Shown: in pieces, positions 11,801 through 25,000 of the stretch
How the letters are laid out: each line of letters starts with the position of its first letter
Numbering within the stretch: the stretch's first letter is position 1
DNA from: Monoplex corrugatus
Taxonomy: Eukaryota > Mollusca > Gastropoda > Littorinimorpha > Ranellidae
DNA length: 64,000 nt
Reading direction: 5' to 3'
Assembly: GCA_030674185.1 (NCBI GenBank)
Contig: JAPXFY010000026.1
Span: 56,328,252 to 56,392,251, forward strand
Translations under genes and position numbers: made by a program
Notes under the pieces: model-generated
Seen by the model: the letters and a program-made list of their open reading frames with translations, nothing else
What the model was told of the DNA's origin: nothing
The model's database searches: none

Positions 11801-14618
11801 AACTCCAGCAGCATCAATCAGTTCAGGCCAATATCACTTCTGAACGTCGAGGGGAAAATCTTCTTCTCTGTTATGGCAGCAAGATTGACAAAATACCTGA
11901 CTGAAAACAAGTATCTGGATATGTCAGTCCAAAAGGGAGGCATACCAGGAATGCCTGGATGCTTGGAACATGCCACATTGATTTGGGATGCCATCCAAAA
12001 AGCAAGAACAGAGAAGAGAGACATTGACGTAGTTTGGCTTGATCTGGCGAATGCATATGGATCAGTTCCACACGATATGATCCAGCTGGCTCTTGAAATG
12101 TATCACATCCCAGAAAACATCCGAAGAATGCTGAGGAAGTATTTCCAAGGGTTCTCAATGCGGTTCTCTACCAAAGAATACACCACGGACTGGATAGACC
12201 TAGAGGTGGGCATTGCAATGGGCTGTGCAATCTCTCCCATACTGTTCGTGTTGGCAATGGAAGTCATCTTGAAAGCTGCAATGAAGAGTTCAGGTCCAGT
12301 GAATCTGGGAGATGGATACCAGATGCCTCCTCTGAAAGCTTTCATGGATGACACAACAGTCTTGTCCACGGATGAGGAAGAGACACACCAAATCTTAAAG
12401 CAGCTGGATGAGCTGGTGGCCTCTTCAAGAATGAGGTTCAAACCTAAGAAATCCCGAAGTCTCTCACTGCGAAAAGGAAAAGTGGCAGATTCAGTCAAAT
12501 TCATGGTAGCCAACCAAGCCATCCCCACTGTCACAGAAGAGCCAGTAAAAAGTCTCGGAAGATGGTATGATGACTCCCTGAAAGACACACAAAGGGGATG
12601 TGAAACCAAGCAAACAGCAGAAGAAGGCCTGAAGAAAATAGATAACTGCGGACTGCCAGGCAAATACAAAGTCTGGTGTCTACAGTTCATGCTGATACCA
12701 AAGCTGCTGTGGCCACTGCTAATCTATGACATTTGCACCAGCACAGTCGAAGCAATGGAAGCCAAAATCAACAAATACACAAGAAAATGGCTCGGTGTCC
12801 CACCTGGTCTCACTGATGTTGCATTCTACTGTCGTCAAGCAATGCTGAAGCTACCTCTCAAATCCATAGTGGAGGAATACAAAGTTGGAAAAGCAAGACT
12901 GTTGAGCATGCTGGAGGAATCGGAGGACAATATCGTGAGAGCAGTTCATCCAAAGCTGAGAACTGGCAGAAAGTGGAAAGTCCAAGAGGCTGTAAACAAT
13001 GCCAAGAGAAACCTCAGCATCAAAGAAATAATTGGACACACGCAAACCAACAGACAGGGACTGGGAGCAACAAAAATGCAGTGGTGGTCCAAAGCCAAAG
13101 GGAAGGAAAAAAGAGACATGATCATACAGGAGTTGAAGGAAGAAGAAGATGTCAAAAGAGTGCAGAAGGCAGTCCAGCAAGGTCAACAGGGGCAATGGAC
13201 AACATGGGACAGTGCACTCCAAAGAAGTCTCAGCTGGAACGATATGTGGCACATGGCTCCTCTAAGGATAAGCTTCCTCCTCAGATCTGTATATGACCTG
13301 CTCCCCTCGAATGCAAACTTAGTGAAATGGGGGAAAGCAGACGACCCAGCATGTCCGCTCTGTCAGAAGAAACAAACAGTGGAACATGTCCTAAGCTCTT
13401 GCAAAGTAGCGCTAGCCCAAGGAAGGTATACATGGAGGCACAACCAAGTTCTGAAAGTGATCACAGATGTGGTTAGCGAAAAAACCATGACCCCAAACGC
13501 ACCAATTGCTATGACAACGTTCTACAAAGCAGGAGGGAAACAGGTCTGGCCCGAAAGGGCTATGACAACCAGCACATTGCCAAAGGGTCTTCTGGATGGA
13601 GCAGTCGACTGGGAGTGTACAGCAGACCTCCCAGAGTGGAGAAATTACCCAGATGTCATCAGCAAGACAGGCATGAGACCAGACATCGCTCTCCACTCTG
13701 ACTCCTCGAAACAAGTGATTCTGATAGAACTCACTGTGCCATACGAAAGCAGAATGGAAGAAGCACATATCTACAAGACCGAAAAATACGCCGGTCTTGC
13801 CAGCACCCTGAAGAAAGCAGGTCTGCGGGTCAAAATCTTCGCCATAGAGGTCGGGGCAAGAGGGTTTGTGGGCACCTCCGCTTATGATCTCATGAAACAA
13901 CTCGCCATTTCTGGGAAGAAGTGGACTAGAGCCCTTAAAGCGATGGCAGAGGCAGCAGAAAGGAGCTCAAGCTGGATCTGGGCAAGGAGGAACCAAAAAA
14001 AGTGAACTTCATAAGGATTAAATTCCCTACAGATGATGTGTGCCCCGTTAGCACATTGGTAAAACCGCGTACCGCAGTTCTGAAGCGCAGAATCGCCCAG
14101 GTTCGATCCCCGGCGTGGGAAAAAAAAAATAGACAACAGCAGAAGGGCATCCAGGAGTCATGACCTGGATGTGGCCCGGCCCCCCGAGAGTGTAAGGAAT
14201 TCAGGGCCGAAACACTTGTCTAAAGGGGGTTACTTCTCTGAAGACCTTCTGTTGTCTAGCTCTCCCTAGAGTTTCTTTCTACCTAACTGTGCCCTTTACA
14301 CTATCACTTCCAACAAATAAATGTAACTGTGCCCTTTAAACATGTGTCTTCCAACAGTTATGTATTCTAGCTGTGTTAAGGGCACAGTGACTTCTAACAG
14401 TTATAAATGTCTATGCCCTTAACACCTATTTCTCCCAGCAGTTATAGGTGTTTAACTGTGCCCTTGATTTCTATCTCTTCCAACAGTTGTTCAGATGCCA
14501 ATACATACATACACACACATACACAAACACGCATGCACACTCATACACACACACCACTCATACACACACACACACTCATACACACACACACACACTCATA
14601 CACACACACACACTCATA

Positions 14619-14680
<62 letters not shown>

Positions 14681-15683
14681 CACACACACACACGGCGCGC
14701 GCGCACCACTTTTAGTTTTCGTGTCTTTCAGACGTATGGAGGCCTTATTGGCGCAGAGGAAGAGCACTTCTCTTTCAGTGTGCCTGCATCAATTTGCACG
14801 GATACATTATTATCCCCGGAAACTTCACATGTGCGTCGGACTTCCAGTATCCCTAACCTTGAATGGGTTATCTAATTTCGTCAAAGCTAGATAAGGTAAA
14901 ACAGTGAAAGAAGGGTTGTGGGCACCGCCCTCATAAAGCTGGCCCCAAGAAAAGTCAAGGTCTCTACCATCTCACTTCCCTGTGACCTCAAGATTATGGG
15001 ACAGCCTTGACCTTACAAGAGATCAATAGATCTCCTTTTATACGTGTAGGAAAGATTTTAAAATGTATTTTAAACTGGAAAGGATACAAGTAGGCTTAGT
15101 TTTTAACTGTTTAAGACTTCAGAAAGGTAAGAAAGCTAATTGGCCTTCAAAGGATGGGAACTGAGAAATCAACCTATCTCTCCAATGTTTTATACCAAGA
15201 CAGCCGGGCAATGCCCTGCTCTTCACGATTTTCAACTGCCGTGAGCTCTTAAGCGTGCGCAGCCAGAAAGGCTCTTCCGAAGGACTAGACGCTCAGTTCG
15301 ATTTTCCAGTCAAACTGAGGAGAAAAGTGGAGGCCTCTACGGAGAGCGAACCCTGGAACCTCGAGTTTAGTTATTGGCAGGTGAACGTTTGAACCATTCT
15401 GCCACTCTTCTCCCTTAAACTTTTTTTTAAAACTGTTATTTTAAGTAAACTTGGAATTGTTTATAACTGGTCATTTCAAGTAAACTTGGAATTGTTTTTT
15501 AACGCGGTGTTAGTCCTGTTATGGATCTAATAGTCGGTTAGGTTATACGCAGTGAGGTTTGAACCTTACAGATTCGACCTTTTCGGCGCAGCTGTTGGAG
15601 GGAGCGAAGGGAGTGTATCAGTTTGGTAAACACAATCAAGGCCTGTACCACACCGCTCTGCCTAATGAAGAGATTGTCTACAG

Positions 15684-15760
<77 letters not shown>

Positions 15761-15797
15761 GTGTATGTGTATGTATGCGCGTTTGTGAGAGTGCGAG

Positions 15798-15836
<39 letters not shown>

Positions 15837-15974
15837 GTATGTGTTCATATATATGTGTGTATGCGTGTGCGTTCGTGTATGTGTGTTTGTATGCGTGTGT
15901 GCGTGAGTGCGTGCCTGCGTGCGAGCATGCACGTGTGTGTGTGTTTGTGTGTATATGTTTGTTTGTTTGTTTAT

Positions 15975-16019
<45 letters not shown>

Positions 16020-19000
16020 TGTGAGTGTGTGTGTTTGTGTATCTGTTTGTATGAGTGTGTGAGTGTGTGTGTTTATTTTATTTATGTGTATGCGTGCGTG
16101 CGTGCGTGCGTGTGTGTGTGTGTGTCTGTGTGTGTGTGTCTGTGTGTACACGACAGGTCTGGAAGCAAAGAAGACGAGAACCACTGGGGAGCTATCTGGC
16201 TGTACAAGGCCACACAGGAGGACAGTTACCTGCAGGACGCCAAGATCAACTATAGCCACCAGCCGGGCTGGGCCTTCTCCTGGGATGAAAAGACAGCTGG
16301 AAACCATGTTGGTAACCTTTTTTATAGTTGTACTTGTAACAGTAATGATGATAAGTATATGGCCTTGTGGGTATTTTCATGAGAACAGAATGCTAGGAGG
16401 TAAACCCTAAACAAATCAGGAGTGGAGCCCCTAAGGAGATTGGCTAGCATATCGCCCCACATTCCAGCAGCTCTTGCAACCAAGCTGGTAATAAATGTAC
16501 TGCCTAGTATTCCTTTGGACCATGTCAGCGAGGCCGAATGTGTGGGCAGACCAGGATTTCCACACCCATAGCCTGTGCCTGTGCCCTGGAGAAGTTACTT
16601 TGTGAAGCCGCAAAGCAACAAAATCCACACTAGAGGCACAGTGATAAGTCCATCTGGACTGTTAAAAGGTCCAGGCACAACAGGTCTTCTCATTGATCAG
16701 CTACCGTTGGCCTCAATCTGTATAACCAGATCATCATCATCAGGTGCCTTGCCACATGGCGTTTGCGATCATGGCTTTCCATCTGTTTCTATCTCTTGTT
16801 GCCTCAGGCATCTCTTCCACCCTCTTTGTCTTCAGCCACTCTGCAAGTCTGTCCAATATCTTCTCCCTGGGTCTACCTGGAGCTCTCTTTCCCTCCAGCT
16901 TTCCCGTTGTGACCAGATGCTTTATTTCTCCTTCCCTATAAAATGGCCTATAAATGTTGCCTGTCTTTTCCTGATCTTCCTTATGAATGATCTTCTTGTG
17001 TCCGCCTCCATCAAGACTGTCTCGTTGTTTTCTTTTCTGTCCATGGAACTCTCAACATCCTTCTTAGAAACCACATCTCGGCTGCCTCAATCTTGTTCTG
17101 GCTTTGCTTGTTGACTGTCCACGCCTAGCAACCGTATAACATTATTGGTTCTACGTAATATTCAAGAACTCTCTTCTTGATGTTAATTGATAGGCATTTG
17201 TTGGTAAGAATGCTTTTCATCTTCTTGAATGCTGTTTTGGCTTGGCCGATTCTGCTGGCTATTTCTGATGTGCATCTGCCGTCTGGTGAAATAATCGTTC
17301 CCAGATTTTTACACTTATCAACCTGTCGCAAGGTTGTGCCATTTGCTGTTATTTTGCATGACGGGATTTCATGACTTCAGTCTTCTTGCTGCTTAGTTCC
17401 AACCCCTTACCTTTGCTTTCTCTTTCTAGTATATTCACAATGTTTTGGACCATTCAGCGAGGCCTAATGTGTGGGCAGACCAGGATCTCCACACCCATTG
17501 CCTGGGCCTGGGCCATGGAGAGGTTACTTTGTGAAGCTGCAAAGCAACAAAATCAACACTAGAGGCACAGTGATAAGTCCATCTGGACTGTCATAAGGTC
17601 CAGGCACAACAGGTCTTCTCATTGATCAGTTACCGTTGGCCTCAATCTGTATAACCATATCATCATCATCATGTGCCTTGCCACATGGCGTTGGCGATCA
17701 TGGACTTCCATCTGTTTCTATCTCTTGTTGCCTCAAGCACCTCTTCCACCCTCTTTGTCTTCAGCCACTCTGCAAGTCCGTCCAATATTTTCTCCCTGGG
17801 TCTACCTGGTGCTCTCTTTCCCTCCAGCTTTCCTGTTGTGACCAGGTGCTGCAATTTTCCTCTCCTCATAAAATGGCCTATAAATGTTGCCTGTCTTTTC
17901 CTAATCTTCCTTATGAATGATCTACTTGTGTCCGCCTCCATCAAGACTGTCTCGTTGTTTTCTTTTCTGTCCATGGAACTCTCAACATTCTTCTTAGAAA
18001 CCACATCTCGGCTGCCTCAATCTTGTTCTGGCTTTGCTTGTTGACCGTCCACGCCTCACAACCGTATAACCATATACAAACACAAAATGCAGATTCGCAA
18101 TTTTGCTCGTTGTAGCAGCGAAAGTAAAAGTAGTCGCAGTGTAGTATTAATTGGTAGTAACAGTAACAGATTTAGTTGAACTAATTGTTGTTATTCTTAT
18201 TGTTGTTTAAAGCCCAGCCGACTGCGTAGAGTCTTATCAGGGCTATAACCGCTTCAAAACAAACAAAACTTCAACAGGAAAACAAAAAGAACAGAAAATT
18301 GAGTACACATATCAATGTATTCGCACACATGATCTAAGAACGTGCCCCTGGCGTTGACCACTCCGCCCAATTTATCGCACAGGGAATTTAAAAAACACAC
18401 CTGAATACAAATTTAAGCATACCTAAGGACACCAAAATATATAGAAAAACAGGCATAAATTACCTAAAATTGCTTCCGCATATCTCAACTCCCTAGAGCC
18501 AAAAATGCACGTAATACATGTACCCAATTACCAATCCTAAGAGAAAGTACGTAAGGCTTTATCGAACACATACAGGTGAATGGACCAGTAAGACAGAAAA
18601 TGACAGGAAAAATGACAGAAAGTAAAGGAACAAGACAGAAACAAAGAGAGAAAAAGAAAAGAGGATATTTCTAGCACAGAATTTCCAGAAGGTGGGGATA
18701 CTATTTATACTGAAAGAGCCCCCGGCATCCCCACAGGGGAGAGTGGAATTAATTGGTAGTGACAGTAACATATTTAGTTGCAGCAGTTGCTGGTGGGTAT
18801 ATTGTGGCAGTGACAGTTTCAATGTCACTTTTCACGAAAAAAGCGTTATACGCTCGGAATTAATTCAATGTGTACTGTCACGATTCGTCCCCTGACAGGA
18901 CCAACAATTAAAATGCTACCTCACACCAGTCGCCGTGGTGTAGTAGTTAACGCAACAGACTACCGACTGGAAGGCTGTGGGTTCGAATCCCCATCAGTAT

Positions 19001-22000
19001 CTTCAAAAATCATTGTGGGATTTTTCGGCTCTAACCGGCTTCTACCCAGAGTTGGGCGTGCTATGGGCTCATTGGGAAGACTGGGATTATACAGTCGAGT
19101 CAGATCCACTTCACGGATGCGTCATTGTGGGTGTTGCTCAAATCTTCTGACCAACACAGCAGGTGTCTGTATCTCTCGGGCCTGGTTGACACCAAGATAT
19201 ATTATGATAAGCGTAGAATACAGTCTCAGTCCTAGATGGAGCTCCATAGCATCATGATTATCATCCTCATGGACATCATTATCATTGCATTGTAAAAAAG
19301 TGTTCCAGCTTCTGTGGCCAAAAAGGTGAGCACAAAGGTCATCTCCTTGAGTGCAATAATAAAAAAAGAAAAGAAAAAAAAGAAAAGTTACCTCACTCTT
19401 GCCGGTGTGATCAAGGGAGATTATTATATAATAACTATTCAACTCGAAAACAGGCGGTGCGATTCAACCAGACAATAGGTAGTACACTAAGTGTACGTGT
19501 TGGAAAATCCATGAAAATCACGCTGCAAGGCAGAGATACCCTTTTTTTCCAACATGTGGTGTACGCCATTTCGTTTGGTAAACGAAAGAAATGTGAAAAG
19601 AGAGAATAACTTGATCACCCAGCATAACGACACAACAATACACCCTACTACTAAAACGAAGAATTACATTTAATTTTTCACCCACGCCCAAAATATTAGT
19701 GATTAATTAAACCTGTTATTTAATTAGTAGGGTACTTAACTTTGTGGTAGGGTGCACTCAAATCTAACTAATCTACAAAAAACAAAATACAAAGGTACTA
19801 AGCCTCCCCCCACCCTCTTTTTTTTTTACGTATAACGTACAGCAAATTTTTAATTGTTTTAACTATTCCATTTAGGGTTCATCGCATCAAGCCTCCATCA
19901 CCCATATACCAACAAAACAAGAGGTGTTAGGTAGCGGGTAGTAGATGTTGAGTTGTAGGTATTTAGTGTCTGAAAGCAGACAGCACTATCATAATTATAA
20001 TATACAGTCAATCAAACGTGTATGTCTGTCTAGTGCGTGAATAATAAAACAAATCTTCACAATTGTCATTTGGGTGGTTTGAGATGGTGTGCATGCAAGA
20101 ACATATTTGTAATAAAAAAGGGATCGCTTATGAATACATCCTTTGTTTTCTCCAGCAACCACCTTTCCTCACACAATATACGTGCATTCTATCAAAACAA
20201 TTGCCAATCACCACACGAACAACATCCAGGCACCACGGCTGATAACTGGCTGTAACACACTTTATGCACAACAATACACTTACAAATAAATAAAGACACA
20301 AACAAAAAAGAATGGTGGCCCTGCACTGTAGTCATGTGTTGTTTCTAAGAAGAGTAGCCTAACTTTCGTGTGGTATGTTGCCTCTGACAAAAAAAAATCC
20401 ACAAACAAAAGACAAAAACATAAAACCAACAAAACAAAACTAAAAAAACAATGCACACAACAAAAGGAAAACAACAACAACAACAATCTATTAACAAACA
20501 AATAAAAAACAACAACAAACAAACAAACCAGAGAACAGATAAGTAGATAATAGACTGCACCTGTGTCCAGATCCTGATGTACGAGGTGACAGAGGAGCAG
20601 ATGTACCAGCAGGACTTAGAGGCTTACCTGACGTCCTGGTTCCCCAAGGGAGCTGTCACGTACACACCCGACTGCCTGGCCTACAGGCAGAAGTGGGGGT
20701 CACTCCGATATGCTGGTGAGTGTGTTTATTGTCAGTATGAATGTGTGATAACAGCTAAAAGAAACATGCTCTAACAATGTCACACAGCCCTGATGATCGC
20801 TAAAAAGAAACATGCTATAATATTGTCACACAGTCCTGATAGCAGCTAAAAAGAAACATGCTATAATATTGTCACACAGTCCTGATAGCAGCTAAAAAGA
20901 AACATGCTATAATAGTATCACACAGTCCTGATGACAGCTAAAAAGAAACATGCTATAATAGTATCACACAGTCCTGATGACAGCTAAAAAGAAACATGCT
21001 ATAATAGTATCACACAGTCCTGATAACAGCTAAAAAGAAACATGCTATAATAGTATCACACAGTCCTGATAGCAGCTAAAAAGAAACATGCTATAATAGT
21101 ATCACACAGTCCTGATGACAGCTAAAAAGAAACATGCTATAATAGTATCACACAATCCTGATGATCGCTAAAAAGAAACATGCTATAATAGTATCACACA
21201 GTCCTGATGACAGCTAAAAAGAAACATGCTATAATAGTATCACACAGTCCTGATGACAGCTAAAAAGAAACATGCTATAATAGTATCACACAGTCCTGAT
21301 AACAGCTAAAAAGAAACATGCTATAATAGTATCACACAGTCCTGATAACAGCTAAAAATAAACATGCTATAATAGTATCACACAGTCCTGATGACAGCTA
21401 AAAAGAAACATGCTATAACAGTATCACACAGTCCTGATGATCGCTAAAAAGAAACATGCTATAATAGTATCACACAGTCCTGATGACAGCTAAAAAGAAA
21501 CATGCTATAATAGTATCACACAGTCCTGATGACAGCTAAAAAGAAACATGCTATAATAGTATCACACAGTCCTGATGATCGCTAAAAAGAAACATGCTAT
21601 AATAGTATCACACAATCCTGATAGCAGCTACAAAGAAACATGTTATAATATTGTCACACAGTCCTGATGACAGCTAAAAAGAAACACGCTATAATAGTAT
21701 CACACAATCCTGATAGCAGCTAAAAGAAAACACGCTATAATATTGTCACACAGCCCTGATAGCAGCTACAAAGAAACATGTTATAATATTGTCACACAGC
21801 CCTGATGACAGCTACAAAGAAACATGCTATAACATTGTCACACAGCCCTGATAGCAGCTAAAAAGAAACATGCTATAATATTGTCACACAGCCCTGATGA
21901 CAGCTACAAAGAAACATGTTATAATATTGTCACACAGCCCTGATGACAGCTACAAAGAAACATGCTATAACATTGTCACACAGCCCTGATGACAGCTAAA

Positions 22001-25000
22001 AAGAAACATGCTATAATATTGTCACACAGCCCTGATGACAGCTACAAAGAAACATGCTATAATATTGTCACACAGCCCTGATGACAGCTAAAACGAAACA
22101 TGCTATAATATTGTCACACAGCCCTGATGACAGCTAAAAAGGAACATGCTATAACATTGTCACACAGCCCTGATGACAGCTACAAAGAAACATGCTATAA
22201 TATTGTCACACAGCCCTGATGACAGCTACAAAGAAACATGTTATAACATTGTCACACAGCCCTGATGACAGCTACAAAGAAACATGCTATAATATTGTCA
22301 CACAGCCCTGATGACAGCTACAAAGAAACATGTTATAATATTGTCACACAGCCCTGATGACAGCTACAAAGAAACATGCTATAATATTGTCACACAGCCC
22401 TGATGACAGCTACAAAGAAACATGTTATAATATTGTCACACAGCCCTGATGACAGCTACAAAGAAACATGCTATAATATTGTCACACAGCCCTGATGACA
22501 GCTACAAAGAAACATGCTATAATATTGTCACACAGCCCTGATGACAGCTACAAAGAAACATGTTATAATATTGTCACACAGCCCTGATGACAGCTACAAA
22601 GAAACATGTTATAATATTGTCACACAGCCCTGATGACAGCTACAAAGGAACATGCTATAACATTGTCACACAGCCCTGATGACAGCTACAAAGAAACATG
22701 TTATAATATTGTCACACAGCCCTGATGACAGCTACAAAGAAACATGCTATAACATTGTCACACAGCCCTGATGACAGCTAAAAAGAAACATGTTATAATA
22801 TTGTCACACAGCCCTGATGACAGCTACAAAGAAACATGCTATAATATTGTCACACAGCCCTGATGACAGCTAGAAAGGAACATGCTATAATATTGTCACA
22901 CAGCCCTGATGACAGCTACAAAGGAACATGTTATAATATTGTCACACAGCCCTGATGACAGCTACAAAGAAACATGTTATAATATTGTCACACAGCCCTG
23001 ATGACAGCTAAAAAGAAACATGTTATAATATTGTCACACAGCCCTGATGACAGCTACAAAGAAACATGTTATAATATTGTCACACAGCCCTGATGACAGC
23101 TAGAAAGGAACATGCTATAATATTGTCACACAGCCCTGATGACAGCTACAAAGAAACATGTTATAATATTTTCACACAGCCCTGATGACAGCTAAAAAGA
23201 AACATGTTATAATATTGTCACACAGCCAACACAGCCTTTATCGCCCTGATGGCAGCCAAGAAGGGATTGAACACAGAACAGAACCGCCAATGGGCCATGT
23301 GTCAGATCCACTACGCTCTCGGGGACGCGGGTCACAGCTTTGTTGTTGGCTTTGGAAACAAGCCCCCAACCCATTATCACCACAGGGGCAGGTATGTGCT
23401 GTTTGTGTAGACCTCACCCCTACCCTATTATCACACAGCCAGTCAGCATGATTTATGCCATGAATTGTCCTACTTAGAAGCCAGTATTTGTTGTTGTTTG
23501 TGGTTTTTTTGTTTGTTTTTTGTTATAAACAAACGAAATAAGTTAATGATGACAATGAAGAGTAAAAAAGAAATAATAATAACACTGATAATGTTGGATT
23601 TATATTTCGACTCGATAGTATGAAATTAAATAATACTGACGACTTATACGACGATGATAGTATGAAATTAAATAATATTGACGACTTATACGACGATGAA
23701 GATGATAGTATGAGAAAGACTAAAAATTGGTGAGTGATGTTGATATAGATGACGATGATGATGTAAATGACGATGGTTATAGTGAAATCACCATCATCAT
23801 CATCGTCGTCGTTATTGTCATCATCATCATCATCGTGTGTCTTGCCTCATGGTGTTGGCAATCATGTCGCTCCCGACAACCCAGCTTTTGTCGCTGCAGG
23901 TACATATCTTACCCTAAGTTGATCATCCTGGGGGATTTCAACGAGAAAATCGGCTCAAATCATACAGCATGTGCTGGCATTATTGGTCAGCGTGGCAAAC
24001 TTCTGCCTTTACTATACTCTCAGCACAATCTCTCAGTCAAGAATACATTCTTCCAACTGAACGATGCTTACAAAACCACCTGGATGCATCCAAGAGCAAA
24101 GCACCGGCATGAAATATATTTTATCGTCTGCAGACAACGTGATCTGCGTGACTTTCACATCACCAGAGCAATGAGAGGTACCGAATGCTCTACAGACCAC
24201 CTTCTCCTCAGATCAGAGGTGAGTCTCCAGGTGCAAAGAAAAAGAAGGCCCCAGGGAAAAAAACAACTAAAATGGATGTTCGGAAAATCAATAACCCTGG
24301 CATAACAGTTGCCTTACAGAATGAACTCTCAAAGCGTCAAGAGCAAGTTGCCTTCACCAAAGGAGAGACAGAAGAAAGCTGAGCCAAATTTAGAAATGAA
24401 GTTGACACGCCGTCAAAGAGACAATAGACGTCCTCAAAAGACATCACCAGGATTGGTTTGATGACAACGATTCTGAAATTCAAAGTCTTCTTGCTTAGAA
24501 GTATGCTGCACACAAGAATTGGCTAGTGGACAAACAGTCTGACTCAAAGCGGGACAAGTTCCACTATCTCAGAGGAAAAGTTCAGAAGTGGTTGCGCTCC
24601 ATGAAAGATGAATGGTGGAAAAAGAAGGCAGAGGAGATCCACGATTATGCTGACTAAAAAGATGCCAAGCTCTTCTACTCCAGCTTGAGGGAGATGTATG
24701 GGCCACCACAGAGAAGTGCAGCCCCAATCTGGAACCTGCAGGGTGAGCTCCTCACTGATAATGAGGCAATAAATAAGAGATGGTCAGAACACTTAAAGCA
24801 GCTCCTTTACAGGCCTTCATCGATTGACCCCAGTGTCATTGAAGAGATCCCAGCAAGACCCCTACATATGGAACTTGACCCTCCCATGGAGGATGAGGTG
24901 ACAGAGGCAATTGCAGAATTGCAATGTGGTATATCGGCTGTGGTCAGGCCTGGAGAGGGATGGGCGCCGCCAGGCTATCCATGCCCAAGACACACTACAT

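Larger units (their letters stand above)
10538..14283 (+). mobile_element. Full-length R2/NeSL/HERO-type non-LTR retrotransposon, copy B
   Basis: 5' UTR of about 234 bases, one ORF (10772-14005) and a structured 3' UTR of about 278 bases. The 3' end is defined by the shared tail with copy A and by resumption of the minisatellite at 14284. The A+B pair is flanked by an 18-base direct repeat (taactgtgccctttacac at 9417-9434 and 14284-14301), which could be a target-site duplication or just two phases of the host minisatellite. The intact ORF and near-identity of A and B suggest recent insertion. Confidence 0.92.
16515..18070. repeat. ~930-bp segmental tandem duplication
   Basis: The stretch from 16515 (ttggaccatgtcagcgaggc) is repeated from 17445 with a constant offset of about 930 bases and a few percent divergence. 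Each unit has a ~220-base unknown part (tgtgggcagaccaggat, aggcacagtgataagtccat) followed by an RTE-like LINE fragment on the reverse strand, so the LINE insertion predates the duplication. Confidence 0.85.

Noticed and set aside
12103..12690. 195-codon antisense frame and similar ones under the retrotransposon ORF
   Set aside because: Shadows of the 1077-codon reading frame.
20747..23225. CRISPR-like regular repeat array
   Set aside because: Units are contiguous with no unique spacers, the DNA is clearly eukaryotic, and the unit derives from the adjacent exon.
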